Part shown: in pieces, positions 33,915 to 46,448 of the stretch | Layout: the number at the start of each line of letters is the position of its first letter | Numbering within the stretch: the first letter of the stretch is position 1 | DNA from: an uncultured Cellulomonadaceae bacterium | GTDB lineage: Bacteria; Actinomycetota; Actinomycetes; Actinomycetales; Cellulomonadaceae | Assembly: GCA_947495165.1 (NCBI GenBank) | Contig: CANLXM010000003.1 | Location: 532,041-596,040 of the forward strand | Reading direction: 5' to 3' | DNA: 64,000 bases | Notes under the pieces: model-generated | Seen by the model: only the letters and a program-made list of their open reading frames with translations | Told to the model about the DNA's origin: nothing | Database searches by the model: none | Program-made: the position numbers and the translations under genes

Positions 33915-35400
33915 CCGCACGCGCCAGGATGTTCCTGGCCATCGACGGGAAGATCAGTCCGTGGAACGGCCAGATGGCCCACCAGTAGAGCTTTCCCGCG
34001 AGGCCGCGGGGGAAGTAGATCGCGCGCTGCCGGTAGCGCGTGCCAGCGCCGTCGGGCTCGGCCACCAGCTCGAGCCACGCCCCGCCGGGGACGCGCATCT
34101 CCGCGCGCAGCCGCAGGAGGCGACCTCGCTCGATCGCCTCGACCCGCCACCAGTCCACCGCGTCGCCGACGACGAGCCGCTGCGGGTGGCGCCTGCCCCG
34201 GTTGTGGCCGGCTCCCCCGGCGATCTTGTCGAACAGCCCGCGGATCACCCACGCGGCGGGCAGGGAGTACCAGCCGTTCGCCCCTCCGATGCCCTCGATC
34301 ACCTCCCAGACGTGCTCGGGGGGCACGGGGGTGCGCCGCTCCCGCGCGTCGACGTAGACGGTGCGGCCCGACCAGTCCGGGTCGCTGGGCAGCGGGTCCG
34401 ACGACGAGCCTGCGGACGTCCACGTGGTCTCGACCTCGCCGTCGTTCATGCGCGCGAGCGCGAGGCGCACGGCCTCGCGGTATCCCAGCAGCCCGCGCTC
34501 GGGCGGCGGGATCAGTGCGTCGATATCGTGCTCCCGCGTGATCGCGTCCTGCTGCAGCGACTGGACGAGCGGCACGGCCATCGCGTGCGGGATCGGTGTC
34601 ACGAGCGCCACCCACCATCCCGCCAGGGTCGGCGCCGGGAAGGGCGAGGAGTAGATGCGTCGGGCGGGCAGGCCGGCCTCACGGGCATACCCGTACATCA
34701 GCGCGGCGTAGGTCAGCTGCTCGCGGCACCCGAGATCGAACGCCCGGTTCACCTCCCCGGGCATGCTCGCCGCGTGCAGCAGGTAGTGCAGGACGTCGCG
34801 GATCGCGATCGGTTCGATCTTGTTGCGCACCCAGGACGGTGCGGGCATCACGGGAAGGTTCTCCGTGAGGTGGCGGATCATCTCGAACGACGCCGAGCCC
34901 GAGCCGATGACGACGCCCGCCTGGAAGACGACGGCGGGCACCGGTCCGGCGAGCAGCGTGTCGCCGACGGCGGCCCGTGAGCGCATGTGCGTGCTGAGCT
35001 CGACGTCGTCGGCGTGCAGACCCCCGAGGTAGACGACCCGCCGCACCCCAGCGTCGGCCGTCGCGCGCGCGACACGCTCCGCGGTCTCGCGCTCGGTCCG
35101 CTCGAAGTCGCCCTTCCCGCCCATGGAGTGCACGAGGTAGTACACGACGCCGACGTCCTGGCACGCCTGCTCGACGTCGGCGTCGGAGCCGAGATCGCCC
35201 TGGACGACCTCCACCGCGTCGCGCCATGGAGCCGACGCCAGCTTGGGCGGCGTGCGCACGAGCACGCGGACCCGGTAGCCGGCCTCGAGCAGGAGCGGGA
35301 CGAGCCGTCCGCCGATGTAGCCGGTCGCGCCGGTGACCAGGACGCGTTCGCCGGACGACGGCTGCGGGGACGGGGCGGCGACGGGCGCGTCGGTAGGCAT
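33889..35400 (-). CDS. NAD(P)-binding protein with C-terminal DUF2867
   Basis: 503 residues: an atypical short-chain dehydrogenase/NmrA-like Rossmann domain (about 18-330) with VTGATGYIGGRL, VYYLVHSMGGKGDFE and RRVVYLGGLH, then a DUF2867 domain (about 345-495; TPVPPEHVWEVIEGIGG, ending LIFPSMARNIL), a START/SRPBCC-like fold. The ATG at 35400 is preferred over an upstream extension of 42 residues that lacks conserved features. Substrate unknown. Convergent with crtEb and divergent from the diiron protein; a lipid or quinone substrate would fit the fold, but that is a guess. Confidence 0.85.
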   Translation of the reverse strand: MPTDAPVAAPSPQPSSGERVLVTGATGYIGGRLVPLLLEAGYRVRVLVRTPPKLASAPWRDAVEVVQGDLGSDADVEQACQDVGVVYYLVHSMGGKGDFERTERETAERVARATADAGVRRVVYLGGLHADDVELSTHMRSRAAVGDTLLAGPVPAVVFQAGVVIGSGSASFEMIRHLTENLPVMPAPSWVRNKIEPIAIRDVLHYLLHAASMPGEVNRAFDLGCREQLTYAALMYGYAREAGLPARRIYSSPFPAPTLAGWWVALVTPIPHAMAVPLVQSLQQDAITREHDIDALIPPPERGLLGYREAVRLALARMNDGEVETTWTSAGSSSDPLPSDPDWSGRTVYVDARERRTPVPPEHVWEVIEGIGGANGWYSLPAAWVIRGLFDKIAGGAGHNRGRRHPQRLVVGDAVDWWRVEAIERGRLLRLRAEMRVPGGAWLELVAEPDGAGTRYRQRAIYFPRGLAGKLYWWAIWPFHGLIFPSMARNILARAATRAQRGS

Positions 35401-35537
35401 GACGCGAGCATGCGGCCGCCGGGCCTCGCACGCCACTCGAGCACCCGTGGTCCTTCCGGTCGCGCGGACCGCTCGTGCACCTGATGATGTCGAGGGCAGC
35501 CGCATCGGTGCTGGCCAGCGAACCAAGGAGCACGCGC

Positions 35538-36602
35538 ATGACCGTCCAGGAGCACGCCGTCCGTCCAGCCCAGGCAGCAGCGCCTCGGCGCATGCCCGTG
35601 CCCGCGCCCCGCGGCCCGGTCAGCGCCCTTCTCGTGGACGTGCTGTCCCACGGACGCCCCACCGACGACCTCGCGGCCGTCGCCACGGGTCTGGGCGGCA
35701 GCGACCTCGTCGGCGACGAGGACCTCCAGATCACTCTGACGATGCTCTACGAGCTGTTCTACCAGGGCCTCGAGGGCGTCCCCGACGACGTCGAGTGGGA
35801 CCCCGCGCTGATCGGTCTGCGGCGTCGCCTCGAGGCCGCCTTCGAGGCGCAGCTCCGCGCGACCGTCGAGGTGCCGCAGCACGACGGTGGCGCTCACGCC
35901 CCCGCCGTCGCGCGCACCTTGTTCGCGATGGCTGCCGACGCGTCCCGGGGGCCCGGCCTGTCCACGTACGTCGCCCGCACGGCCACCCGGGGGCAGCTGG
36001 ACGAGCTCCTCGTGCACCGCTCGGTCTACCAGCTCAAGGAAGCTGATCCCCACACGTGGGCGATCCCGCGCCTCGGCGGCGTGCCCAAGGCAGCGCTCGT
36101 CGAGATCCAGGCCGATGAGTACGGGGGCGGCCGCCTCGAGCACATGCACGCGTCGCTCTTCGCGCGCACCATGCGTGGGCTCGGGCTGGACGACGCCTAC
36201 GGCGCCTACGTCGACCTCGTCCCGGCTCACACGCTGGCGTCGGTGAACATGATGAGCATGTTCGGCCTGCAGCGCCGGCTGCGCGGGGCCATCGTGGGGC
36301 ACCTGGCGGCGTTCGAGATGACCTCCTCGATCCCCAACCAGCTCGTCGGCAACGGCTTCCGTCGGCACGGCTTCGATCAGGACACGACCTGGTACTTCGA
36401 CGAGCACGTCGAGGCCGACGCCGTGCACGAGCAGATCGCGGCGCGGGACCTCGCGGGGGGCCTCGCAGAGCAGGATCCGGCCCTGCTCGACGACATCCTC
36501 TTCGGCGCGGCCGCATGCCACACGGTCGACGGCTGGATGGGGCAGCGCATCCTCGACGCCTGGAAGGCAGACCGCTCGTCGCTCCGGGAGCCCCTCGCAT
36601 GA
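35538..36602 (+). CDS. Heme-oxygenase-like diiron redox protein
   Basis: 354 residues of the iron-containing redox enzyme (heme-oxygenase-like diiron oxidase/TENA-like) family. Candidate metal ligands lie in YELFYQGLEG near 73, VEIQADEYGGGRLEHMHASLF near 190 and DEHVEADAVHEQI near 292; Glu/His spacing is as expected for an HDO fold. ATG at 35538 with AAGGAG at 35525-35530. Coupled by ATGA to a CDGSH iron-sulfur protein, which could donate electrons. Related enzymes cleave or oxidise fatty or amino acids, but the substrate here is unknown. Confidence 0.82.
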   Translation: MTVQEHAVRPAQAAAPRRMPVPAPRGPVSALLVDVLSHGRPTDDLAAVATGLGGSDLVGDEDLQITLTMLYELFYQGLEGVPDDVEWDPALIGLRRRLEAAFEAQLRATVEVPQHDGGAHAPAVARTLFAMAADASRGPGLSTYVARTATRGQLDELLVHRSVYQLKEADPHTWAIPRLGGVPKAALVEIQADEYGGGRLEHMHASLFARTMRGLGLDDAYGAYVDLVPAHTLASVNMMSMFGLQRRLRGAIVGHLAAFEMTSSIPNQLVGNGFRRHGFDQDTTWYFDEHVEADAVHEQIAARDLAGGLAEQDPALLDDILFGAAACHTVDGWMGQRILDAWKADRSSLREPLA

Positions 36603-36811
36603 CGGCGCCCAGAGGACCCGAGGTCGTCATCACCGCGTGCCCGGACGGGCCGCTGCTGGTGCGCGGACCGGCCACGATCCGCGCGGCTGACGGCTCGGAG
36701 GTCACGCGAACCCGGCCCACCGTCGCGCTGTGCCGGTGCGGCGCCTCGGCCATCAAGCCGTTCTGCGACGGGACGCACAAGGTGAACGGGTTCACGACCG
36801 ACGAGGAGTGA
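36599..36811 (+). CDS. CDGSH iron-sulfur domain protein
   Basis: 70 residues with the [2Fe-2S] ligand set CRCGASAIKPFCDGTH (C-x-C, then C and H) near residue 45. Bacterial CDGSH proteins are small electron carriers. Translation is coupled (ATGA) to the diiron protein upstream, a pairing that suggests it reduces that enzyme. No targeting signal. Confidence 0.9.
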   Translation: MTAPRGPEVVITACPDGPLLVRGPATIRAADGSEVTRTRPTVALCRCGASAIKPFCDGTHKVNGFTTDEE

Positions 36812-36860
36812 GCGGGTCAGCCGGCCGTCCGTCTCGCCCGCAGCTCCGCGATCGTCGGGA

Positions 36861-38480
<1,620 letters not shown>

Positions 38481-38615
38481 CGTCCCTCCACGGTCTCGGA
38501 CGGGCGTAGTGATACGCAGGTTCCGTAGGACACGGCACCATGACCACCATCGGCCACCGGCGCTGTCACGGCAACCCGGCGCGTGCGCATGGGGCGCAGA
38601 TCACCCCCAGCGGCG

Positions 38616-38644
38616 TTGTGGCGGGATACCCCCTGGGGTATATT
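38616..38644 (+). promoter_or_regulatory. CstR-regulated leaderless promoter with operator
   Basis: TTGTGG (38616-38621), exact 17-bp spacer, TATATT (38639-38644), then 6 bases to the ATG. ATACCCC-CT-GGGGTAT (38626-38641) fills the spacer and overlaps the -10. This dyad is the known operator type of CsoR/CstR-family repressors, and a CstR-type gene is in the same operon. Binding would block RNA polymerase. Confidence 0.85.
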
Positions 38645-38650
38645 CGAGTC

Positions 38651-40616
<1,966 letters not shown>

Positions 40617-40653
40617 CCCACTCCCCCACCCCAACCCACCGAAGGAGACCCTC

Positions 40654-40770
40654 ATGTGCTTCCCCGTCACCTGCCCCCGCTGCGGAAAGACGACCTGGGA
40701 CGGCTGCGGCATGCACGTCGACAGCGTCATGGCTGACGTCGCGCCGAAGGACCGCTGCACCTGCCGCTGA
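40654..40770 (+). CDS. 38-residue cysteine-rich protein of the CstR operon
   Basis: Starts ATG at 40654 behind GAAGGAGA and ends TGA at 40768-40770. Sequence begins MCFPVTCPRCGKTTWDGC, continues CGMHVDSV and ends RCTCR: six Cys and one His, with a CxxC knuckle, suggesting a zinc ribbon or a sulfur-accepting thiol protein. Similar tiny proteins are common in actinobacteria near rhodanese genes as I recall, without a known role. It is followed directly by a terminator, so it is the last gene of the CoADR-cstR operon. Confidence 0.75.
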   Translation: MCFPVTCPRCGKTTWDGCGMHVDSVMADVAPKDRCTCR

Positions 40771-40778
40771 CCGCGTTC

Positions 40779-40828
40779 CGTCGTCCCCGCACCCCGCCAG
40801 CTCCGCGCGCCGGGGTGCGGGGACGACG
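40779..40828 (+). terminator. Terminator of the CoADR-cstR operon
   Basis: Perfect 18-bp stem (40779-40796 with 40811-40828) around a 14-base loop, 8 bases after the small protein's stop. Confidence 0.85.
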
Positions 40829-40901
40829 CATAGGATGGTCCCTGGTGTGCCGGGAAGTCTGGTCGGCGTCATCGTCGTCGACCCCACCGTGAGGATTCTC
40901 T

Positions 40902-42269
40902 GTGTCCACACCCCCCGCACCGTCCCGCCGTCCGCTCCCGCTGCTCGGGCGCGGAACCTGGCCCGAAGCCGCTCGCATCGCCGGGATCCTGCGCAAGGAG
41001 ACCGTCGGCGGCATCCTGCTGCTGATCGCCACCGTGCTCGCGCTCGTCTGGGCGAACTCGCCCTGGGCGGAGTCCTACGACGCGCTGCGCGACTTCACGA
41101 TCGGCCCGGAGGCGCTGCACCTGAACCTGTCGCTGGGCACGTGGGCGGCGGACGGCCTCCTCGCGATCTTCTTCTTCGTCGTCGGGCTCGAGCTCAAGCG
41201 TGAGTTCGTCGCAGGCGACCTGCGCGACCCACGCCGGGCAGCGCTGCCGATCCTCGCCGCCGTGGGCGGCATGGTGGTCCCCGCCCTCGTCTTCGTCGCC
41301 GTCAACGCGACCACGGGCGACGGCGCGCTCAACGGCTGGGCCATCCCCACCGCGACCGACATCGCGTTCGCCCTCGCGGTGCTCGCGGTCGTCGGGACCC
41401 ACCTGCCCGTCGCCCTGCGCACCTTCCTGCTCACGTTGGCCGTGGTCGACGACCTGCTCGCCGTGACGATCATCGCGGTGTTCTACACGGCCGACCTCGC
41501 GGTCACGCCGCTGCTGCTCGCGCTCGTCCCGCTCGGGCTGTTCACCGTCGCGGTGCAGAAGCGCATCCGGTCGTGGTGGATCCTCGTGCCGCTCGCCGTG
41601 ACCGCCTGGGCCCTCGTGCACGCCTCGGGCGTGCACGCGACCGTCGCCGGCGTGCTGCTCGGCTTCGCGGTCCCCGTCATCCGGTCCCAGGCGGCCGGCG
41701 GTCCGGAGGCTGGCCCCGGCCTCGCCGAGCACTTCGAGCACCGGATGCGGCCCATCTCCGCCGGCGTCGCGGTCCCGATCTTCGCGTTCTTCGCCGCCGG
41801 CGTCACCGTGGGTGGGCTCTCTGGGTTCGTCGACTCGCTGCAGGACCGGGTCGCGCTCGGGATCGTCGCGGGTCTCGTGGTCGGCAAGACCGTGGGGATC
41901 TTCGGCACCACGTACCTGGTCGCCCGGTTCACCCGGGCGCAGCTGGACGCGGGCCTGCGCTGGCTCGACGTCCTGGGCCTCGCGATGCTCGCGGGCATCG
42001 GCTTCACGGTGTCGCTGCTCATCGGCGACCTCGCCTACGAGTCAGACCTCCGGGTCGAGCACGTGAAGGTCGGCGTGCTCGTCGGCTCGCTGCTCGCGTC
42101 CGTCCTTGCCGCCGGCCTGCTGCGCGCGCGCAACCGCGCCTACCGCGCCCTGCTCGCGGTCGAGGAGGCCGACACGGACGCGGACGGCGTCCCCGACGTC
42201 TACGAGGCCGAGGAAGAGACCTTCGAGGCCGACGCCGAGCGGCACGACGGCCAGGGCCTCACGAGCTGA
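40902..42269 (+). CDS. nhaA: Na+/H+ antiporter NhaA
   Basis: Exchanges internal Na+ for external protons; controls pH and sodium. 455 residues, about 12 membrane helices. The core has [15 protein letters not shown] and the paired ion-binding aspartates in [14 protein letters not shown]-terminal cytoplasmic extension (about 415-455) is acidic. The start is a GTG at 40902 with GAGG about 7 bases upstream. Its last 11 bases overlap the 3' end of the convergent LLM gene. Confidence 0.95.
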   Translation: MSTPPAPSRRPLPLLGRGTWPEAARIAGILRKETVGGILLLIATVLALVWANSPWAESYDALRDFTIGPEALHLNLSLGTWAADGLLAIFFFVVGLELKREFVAGDLRDPRRAALPILAAVGGMVVPALVFVAVNATTGDGALNGWAIPTATDIAFALAVLAVVGTHLPVALRTFLLTLAVVDDLLAVTIIAVFYTADLAVTPLLLALVPLGLFTVAVQKRIRSWWILVPLAVTAWALVHASGVHATVAGVLLGFAVPVIRSQAAGGPEAGPGLAEHFEHRMRPISAGVAVPIFAFFAAGVTVGGLSGFVDSLQDRVALGIVAGLVVGKTVGIFGTTYLVARFTRAQLDAGLRWLDVLGLAMLAGIGFTVSLLIGDLAYESDLRVEHVKVGVLVGSLLASVLAAGLLRARNRAYRALLAVEEADTDADGVPDVYEAEEETFEADAERHDGQGLTS

Positions 42270-43248
42270 TCCCTGCAGCCTCGGCGACGAGCTCGACCGA
42301 GCGGAGGCGAGCCTCGAGCCCGACCGGCAGGTGCGCGACGATCAGCTCGTCGGCGTCCGCGTGCGTGCGGAAGGACTCGAGGTACTCGCTGACCTCGGGC
42401 ACGGTGCCCACCGCCGAGTAGGTCACCATCTGGTTGACGTGCTGCCCCGCCGGGGAGTCCAGGATCTCGTCGGCCTCGGCCGCGGTGAACGTCCGGCCTT
42501 TCCCGCCGAACAGCAGCGCCACGCGGGCACGCCGCGCCAGCTGCAGCTCGTGCAGCGCCTCCTCCCGGGTGTCCGCGGCGACGGCGTTGACCCCGGCGAT
42601 CACGTACGGGGCGTCCAGCTGGGCGGAGGGCCGGAACTCGCGGCGGTACACGGCCACCGCCTCCGTCAGCGCGGCCGGGGCGAAGTGCGAGGCGAACGAG
42701 TACGGCAGACCGAGGGCCGCCGCGAGGTGCGCCCCGAACAGGGACGAGCCCAGGATGAACAGCGGCACGTCGGTGCCCTTGCCTGGCGTGGCCTCGACAC
42801 CGGGGATGAGCGTCGGCCCGCTGAGGTAGCCACGCAGCTCCTGGACGTCGTCGGGGAAGGTGTCCGCGGCGCTCGGCTCGCGGCGCAGGGCTCGCATCGT
42901 GTGCTGATCCGTGCCGGGCGCACGCCCGAGGCCGAGGTCGATCCGGCCCGGGTGCAGCGTGGCGAGCGTGCCGAACTGCTCGGCGATCGTGAGTGGCGCG
43001 TGGTTGGGCAGCATGACGCCACCGGCACCGAGGCGGACGTGCGTGGTGTGGGCCGCGACGTGCGCGATCAGGACGGCGTTGGCCGACGACGCGATCCCCG
43101 GGTTGTTGTGGTGCTCGGCGTACCAGACCCGGGTGTATCCGCTGCGCTCGGCGAGCTGGGCGAGGCGGACGCTGCCCTCGAGGCTCTCGCGGGCGGTCGC
43201 GCCGGGCGAGATGGTAGCGAGGTCGAGGATCGAGACAGGAGCGGGCAT
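42259..43248 (-). CDS. LLM-class flavin-dependent oxidoreductase (alkanal monooxygenase-like)
   Basis: 329 residues of the bacterial luciferase-like fold, in the subgroup with the amino-terminal [18 protein letters not shown] and [23 protein letters not shown], then [20 protein letters not shown]2-dependent oxidation of an unknown substrate. The ATG at 43248 follows GAGGTG; a longer amino-terminal form is open but not family-like. Unlike the LLM pair at 22.5 kb it has no adjacent flavin reductase. Convergent with nhaA. Confidence 0.87.
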   Translation of the reverse strand: MPAPVSILDLATISPGATARESLEGSVRLAQLAERSGYTRVWYAEHHNNPGIASSANAVLIAHVAAHTTHVRLGAGGVMLPNHAPLTIAEQFGTLATLHPGRIDLGLGRAPGTDQHTMRALRREPSAADTFPDDVQELRGYLSGPTLIPGVEATPGKGTDVPLFILGSSLFGAHLAAALGLPYSFASHFAPAALTEAVAVYRREFRPSAQLDAPYVIAGVNAVAADTREEALHELQLARRARVALLFGGKGRTFTAAEADEILDSPAGQHVNQMVTYSAVGTVPEVSEYLESFRTHADADELIVAHLPVGLEARLRSVELVAEAAGISS

Positions 43249-43375
43249 GGGGCACCTCAGGGTCGTGGACGGCGAACGACCCTGCTCCGCGGCACGGGTC
43301 GACGGACCAACGTCGCCGACCACCGACGTTATTTCGGGACCTGGGTCACGCGGTCCGCGCCGCCGCCGCGCGACC

Positions 43376-44020
43376 TCAGGACGCGACGAGGGCAGCGATG
43401 TCGCGCTCGGCCCGCTCGACCCGCACCTTGCGCGCCCCCTTGGACGTGAGGTCTCGCACCACGGCGGGCTCGGCGCGCATCAGGTGCAGGCCCCGCCGCA
43501 GCAGCGTCAGCGGCGGCTTGCGCGACTCTCCCAGGTCCCGCAGGAGCCGGAACCAGAACGTCTGGAGGCGGGGCCGCCAGATGCACATGGCGTCGGCGAG
43601 GATGCCCTCGCGCCGGCAGGCATCGATGATCTCCGCCGCGAAGAGCCCCTCGGCGAGGATGATCGGGCTCCCGTCGACGGTGATCCGTTGCGTGGTCGTG
43701 CGCCGGTTGGTGGGGATGTCGTAGACCGGGACCTCGGCCTCGCCGGTCCGGGCCAGCTCGAGCAGCGCGTCCATCGCGCCGCGGGCGTCCCAGCTGGCCG
43801 GGTCGTCCCAGTCGACGATGCCGTAGCGGCGCGGCAGGTCCGGGTGGTCCCCGTCCAGGTAGAAGTCGTCCAAGGACACGACCGGGAGTCCGACCCGACG
43901 CGTCAGCGAGGTCTTGCCGGCCCCGGAGGGGCCGGTCAGGAGCACCACGCGTGCCGCGGGCCTGCGACTTCCCTGAGGGAGCTCGAAGAGGGTCTCCTCG
44001 CTGGGCTCGACCTGCTCCAT
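43376..44020 (-). CDS. Uridine kinase-like P-loop NTPase
   Basis: 214 residues with Walker [16 protein letters not shown] near 33, the uridine/pantothenate-kinase-type [15 protein letters not shown] near 55, and [10 protein letters not shown] with the acceptor-site [11 protein letters not shown] near 130. It resembles uridine kinase and ATP-binding proteins annotated so in actinobacteria. ATG at 44020 preceded by AAGGGTG. Likely phosphorylates a nucleoside or similar small molecule; uridine itself is not certain. Divergent from the copper protein. Confidence 0.85.
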   Translation of the reverse strand: MEQVEPSEETLFELPQGSRRPAARVVLLTGPSGAGKTSLTRRVGLPVVSLDDFYLDGDHPDLPRRYGIVDWDDPASWDARGAMDALLELARTGEAEVPVYDIPTNRRTTTQRITVDGSPIILAEGLFAAEIIDACRREGILADAMCIWRPRLQTFWFRLLRDLGESRKPPLTLLRRGLHLMRAEPAVVRDLTSKGARKVRVERAERDIAALVAS

Positions 44021-44153
44021 GAACACCCTTCCCAACGGCAGCGACCACCTGTGAGGATAGCGGATCGACGTGGGCCCCAGGTCCCGCGCGAGCCGCCGTG
44101 CGGCGCGCCTAGCGTGGAGAGCGCACGGAGACGACGCCCCCGAGGAGCGCGCC

Positions 44154-45512
44154 ATGACGACGACCACGATCCCTGTCGAGGGCATGACCTGCCGCGCCTG
44201 CGAGGTCAGGGTCGCGCGCGCGCTCGAGAAGCTCGACGGCGTCGATCGGGCGCAGGTCTCTGCGCGCCGCGGGCGCGCGGTCCTGCACGGGACGCAGGCG
44301 CCGTCGCCCGCCGACGTCGCGCGCGCGCTCGAGGCGGCCGGCTACCGCCGCGGGCCCCGCAGCCCGTGGGTCTCGCGGGACCTTGCCGTGTGGCGGGACA
44401 CGGGGATCACCGTCGGTGCGCTGGTGACCCTCGCCGCCCTGGTGCACGTGACGGGCGCGGGCGCGGCGGTCGACCGCCTCGCCACGCTCGGCTCTTCCGG
44501 GAGCCTCCTCCTGGTCGCGCTCCTCGGCGTCGCCGCCGGTTTCTCGACGTGCATGGCGCTGGTCGGAGGACTCGTCCTGGCCGTGTCCGCCTCGCACGCC
44601 GCGGCCCAGCAGAATCTCCGGCCGCGCGAGCTCGTGCGCCCGCACCTGGCGTTCAACCTCGGCCGCATCGCCGGCTTCGCACTGCTCGGTGCTGCGCTCG
44701 GCGCCGCCGGATCAGTCGTCGGGCTGTCGGGCACGGCCGTCGGCTGGCTGACACTCACCGCCGGCGCCGTCATGGCCGTCGTCGGGCTCCGCCTCACCGG
44801 TGCCGCACCGCGTCTCGCGCAGTCGCTCACGTTCGCGCTCCCGCCGCGTGCGGCAGCGCTGCTGCGCCCCACCGCGGGTCGCTACAGCGACGCCCGCACG
44901 GCCCTGCTGGGCGCGGCCACGTTCCTCCTGCCGTGCGGGTTCACCCAGGCGGTCCAGGTGTACGCGTTGTCCACCGGGTCCCCGGGACGGGCCGCAGCCG
45001 TCATGGCGCTGTTCGCGCTCGGCACGGCGCCGGGGCTCATCGGCGTCGGCACGCTGACGGCGCTCGCGCGCGGGCGCGGCGGTGAGCGGGTCTTCCGGGT
45101 CGCGGGGGTCGCGGTGCTGGCCTTCGCGGGGCTCACGGTCACGGGCGCCGTCGGCGTCCTCGCGCCGGGGCTCGGAGCCCCCGCTCTGGTCTCCTCGCCC
45201 GCGACGTCGGTGTCCGCCAACGTGACGCTCGAGGGCGGCACGCAGGTGCTGCGGACGGCGCAGGTCGCCGGCGGGTACGAGCCGGCCCACGCCGTCGTCC
45301 GTGCCGGGACGCCGGTGCGCTGGGAGATCGACTCGCAGGCGGCGAGCTGCGCGGCCTCGATCTCGGCCCGGGACCTCGGGCTCCCGACCTTCGTGCTCGA
45401 CCCGGGCGTCAACGCCGTGGCGTTCACCCCGCCCGAGCCCGGCCAGTACCGGTTCTCGTGCGCGATGGGCATGTACTGGGGCTCGCTGACCGTCATCGCC
45501 GCCGACGCCTGA
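44154..45512 (+). CDS. HMA-TauE/SafE-like membrane-cupredoxin copper protein
   Basis: Three modules in 452 residues: an HMA domain (1-65) with the copper motif GMTCRACEVRV; a six-helix UreH/DsbD-like (sulfite-exporter TauE/SafE family) membrane domain (about 80-330) with FSTCMALVGGLVLA and FLLPCGFTQAVQVYA, each carrying a membrane Cys; and a C-terminal extracytoplasmic cupredoxin-like domain (about 350-452) with VRWEIDSQAASC and YRFSCAMGMYWGSL. The layout suggests capture, transfer or export of copper across the membrane. ATG with GAGGAG upstream. Promoter-like TAGCGT at 44110-44115. Confidence 0.85.
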   Translation: MTTTTIPVEGMTCRACEVRVARALEKLDGVDRAQVSARRGRAVLHGTQAPSPADVARALEAAGYRRGPRSPWVSRDLAVWRDTGITVGALVTLAALVHVTGAGAAVDRLATLGSSGSLLLVALLGVAAGFSTCMALVGGLVLAVSASHAAAQQNLRPRELVRPHLAFNLGRIAGFALLGAALGAAGSVVGLSGTAVGWLTLTAGAVMAVVGLRLTGAAPRLAQSLTFALPPRAAALLRPTAGRYSDARTALLGAATFLLPCGFTQAVQVYALSTGSPGRAAAVMALFALGTAPGLIGVGTLTALARGRGGERVFRVAGVAVLAFAGLTVTGAVGVLAPGLGAPALVSSPATSVSANVTLEGGTQVLRTAQVAGGYEPAHAVVRAGTPVRWEIDSQAASCAASISARDLGLPTFVLDPGVNAVAFTPPEPGQYRFSCAMGMYWGSLTVIAADA

Positions 45513-45521
45513 CCCCGCACG

Positions 45522-46022
45522 TCAGCCCTCGCCCAGAGCCCAGCCGTCCCCGACGGACGAGGTCTGGATCACGCTGAGCGTGCCGTCGCTCTCGAGCACG
45601 ACCCGGCTCACGAGGTCCAGCCCGCCGACCCCGCTCGAGCGCAGCGCCTGCCGCACCTCGCCGACCGTGAGCCGCTGCGCGCGCATCGCCCGCTCGTCCA
45701 GGACGCCGTCGCGCACGATCACGGTCGGGTGGGCCGTGACCGCCGCGCGGCCGCCCGGGGCCCGGCTGGTCGTCCAGGACACCGCGAGCTGGAGAGCAGC
45801 CAGCAGGGCGAAGGCGGTGACGCCCTCGGCCCACGAGACGTCGGTGCTGAGCAGGATCGTCGCGAGGGTGGACCCCAGGGCGACGGTGACGACGAGGTCG
45901 AACGCGTTCAGCTTGGCGAGCGTCCGCTTGCCCGCGAGCCGCAGGACGACGACGAGGGCGACGTAGGCTGTCGCCCCGACGGCGACGACGCGTCCCAGGT
46001 CGGACCAGCTGTCGAACCACAT
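45522..46022 (-). CDS. DUF421 (YetF-like) membrane protein
   Basis: 166 residues: three amino-terminal membrane helices (about 8-75, VVAVGATAYVALVVVLRLAGKRT) and the conserved KRTLAKLNAFDLVVTVALGS, then a cytoplasmic alpha/beta domain with HPTVIVRDGVLDERAM. YetF-type proteins are widespread; a spore-associated role is known only in Bacillus, so function here is open. ATG with AGGAGAT. Last gene of hrpB-ychJ-DUF421. Confidence 0.87.
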   Translation of the reverse strand: MWFDSWSDLGRVVAVGATAYVALVVVLRLAGKRTLAKLNAFDLVVTVALGSTLATILLSTDVSWAEGVTAFALLAALQLAVSWTTSRAPGGRAAVTAHPTVIVRDGVLDERAMRAQRLTVGEVRQALRSSGVGGLDLVSRVVLESDGTLSVIQTSSVGDGWALGEG

Positions 46023-46032
46023 GGCAGATCTC

Positions 46033-46410
46033 CTATCCGACGGCGTCGAGGTAGAACCACCGGTCACCCTCGCGGACGAACCGGCTGCGCTCGCGCTGCT
46101 GCCCCGGCCCGTCGGGCGAGCGGTAGTAGGCCACGAACTCGACCTCACCGCGCACGTCGCGCGACGTGCCGGCGGCGGCGAGCACGTCGAGCCGGTACCA
46201 GCGCACACCGTCGTCGAGGTCGAGCTCAGCCGGCCGCGTCCGCGGGTGCCAGGTCCGCAGGACGTAGGCGGCGTCCCGGACGGCGTAGGCGCTGAATCGC
46301 GACCGCATCAGCTGCTCGGGAGTCGCCGCCTGCGCCCGTCCAGCGTGCAAGGGCCCGCAGCACTCGTCGTACGGCAGGCCGCTCAAGCAGGGGCATCGCG
46401 TGGCGCTCAT
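46033..46410 (-). CDS. ychJ: YchJ-family SEC-C motif protein
   Basis: 125 residues of the UPF0225/YchJ family: an amino-terminal SEC-C zinc motif CPCLSGLPYDECCGPLH, the family core ATPEQLMRSRFSAYAVRDAAYVLRTWHP, and a compact NTF2-like domain ending DRWFYLDAVG. Function unknown; zinc binding expected. Located 38 bases after hrpB and 10 before the DUF421 gene, all minus strand. Confidence 0.9.
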   Translation of the reverse strand: MSATRCPCLSGLPYDECCGPLHAGRAQAATPEQLMRSRFSAYAVRDAAYVLRTWHPRTRPAELDLDDGVRWYRLDVLAAAGTSRDVRGEVEFVAYYRSPDGPGQQRERSRFVREGDRWFYLDAVG

Positions 46411-46448
46411 CGCTCCAGTATCGGCGCTGGGCTCCCCGCCACGCCCGG

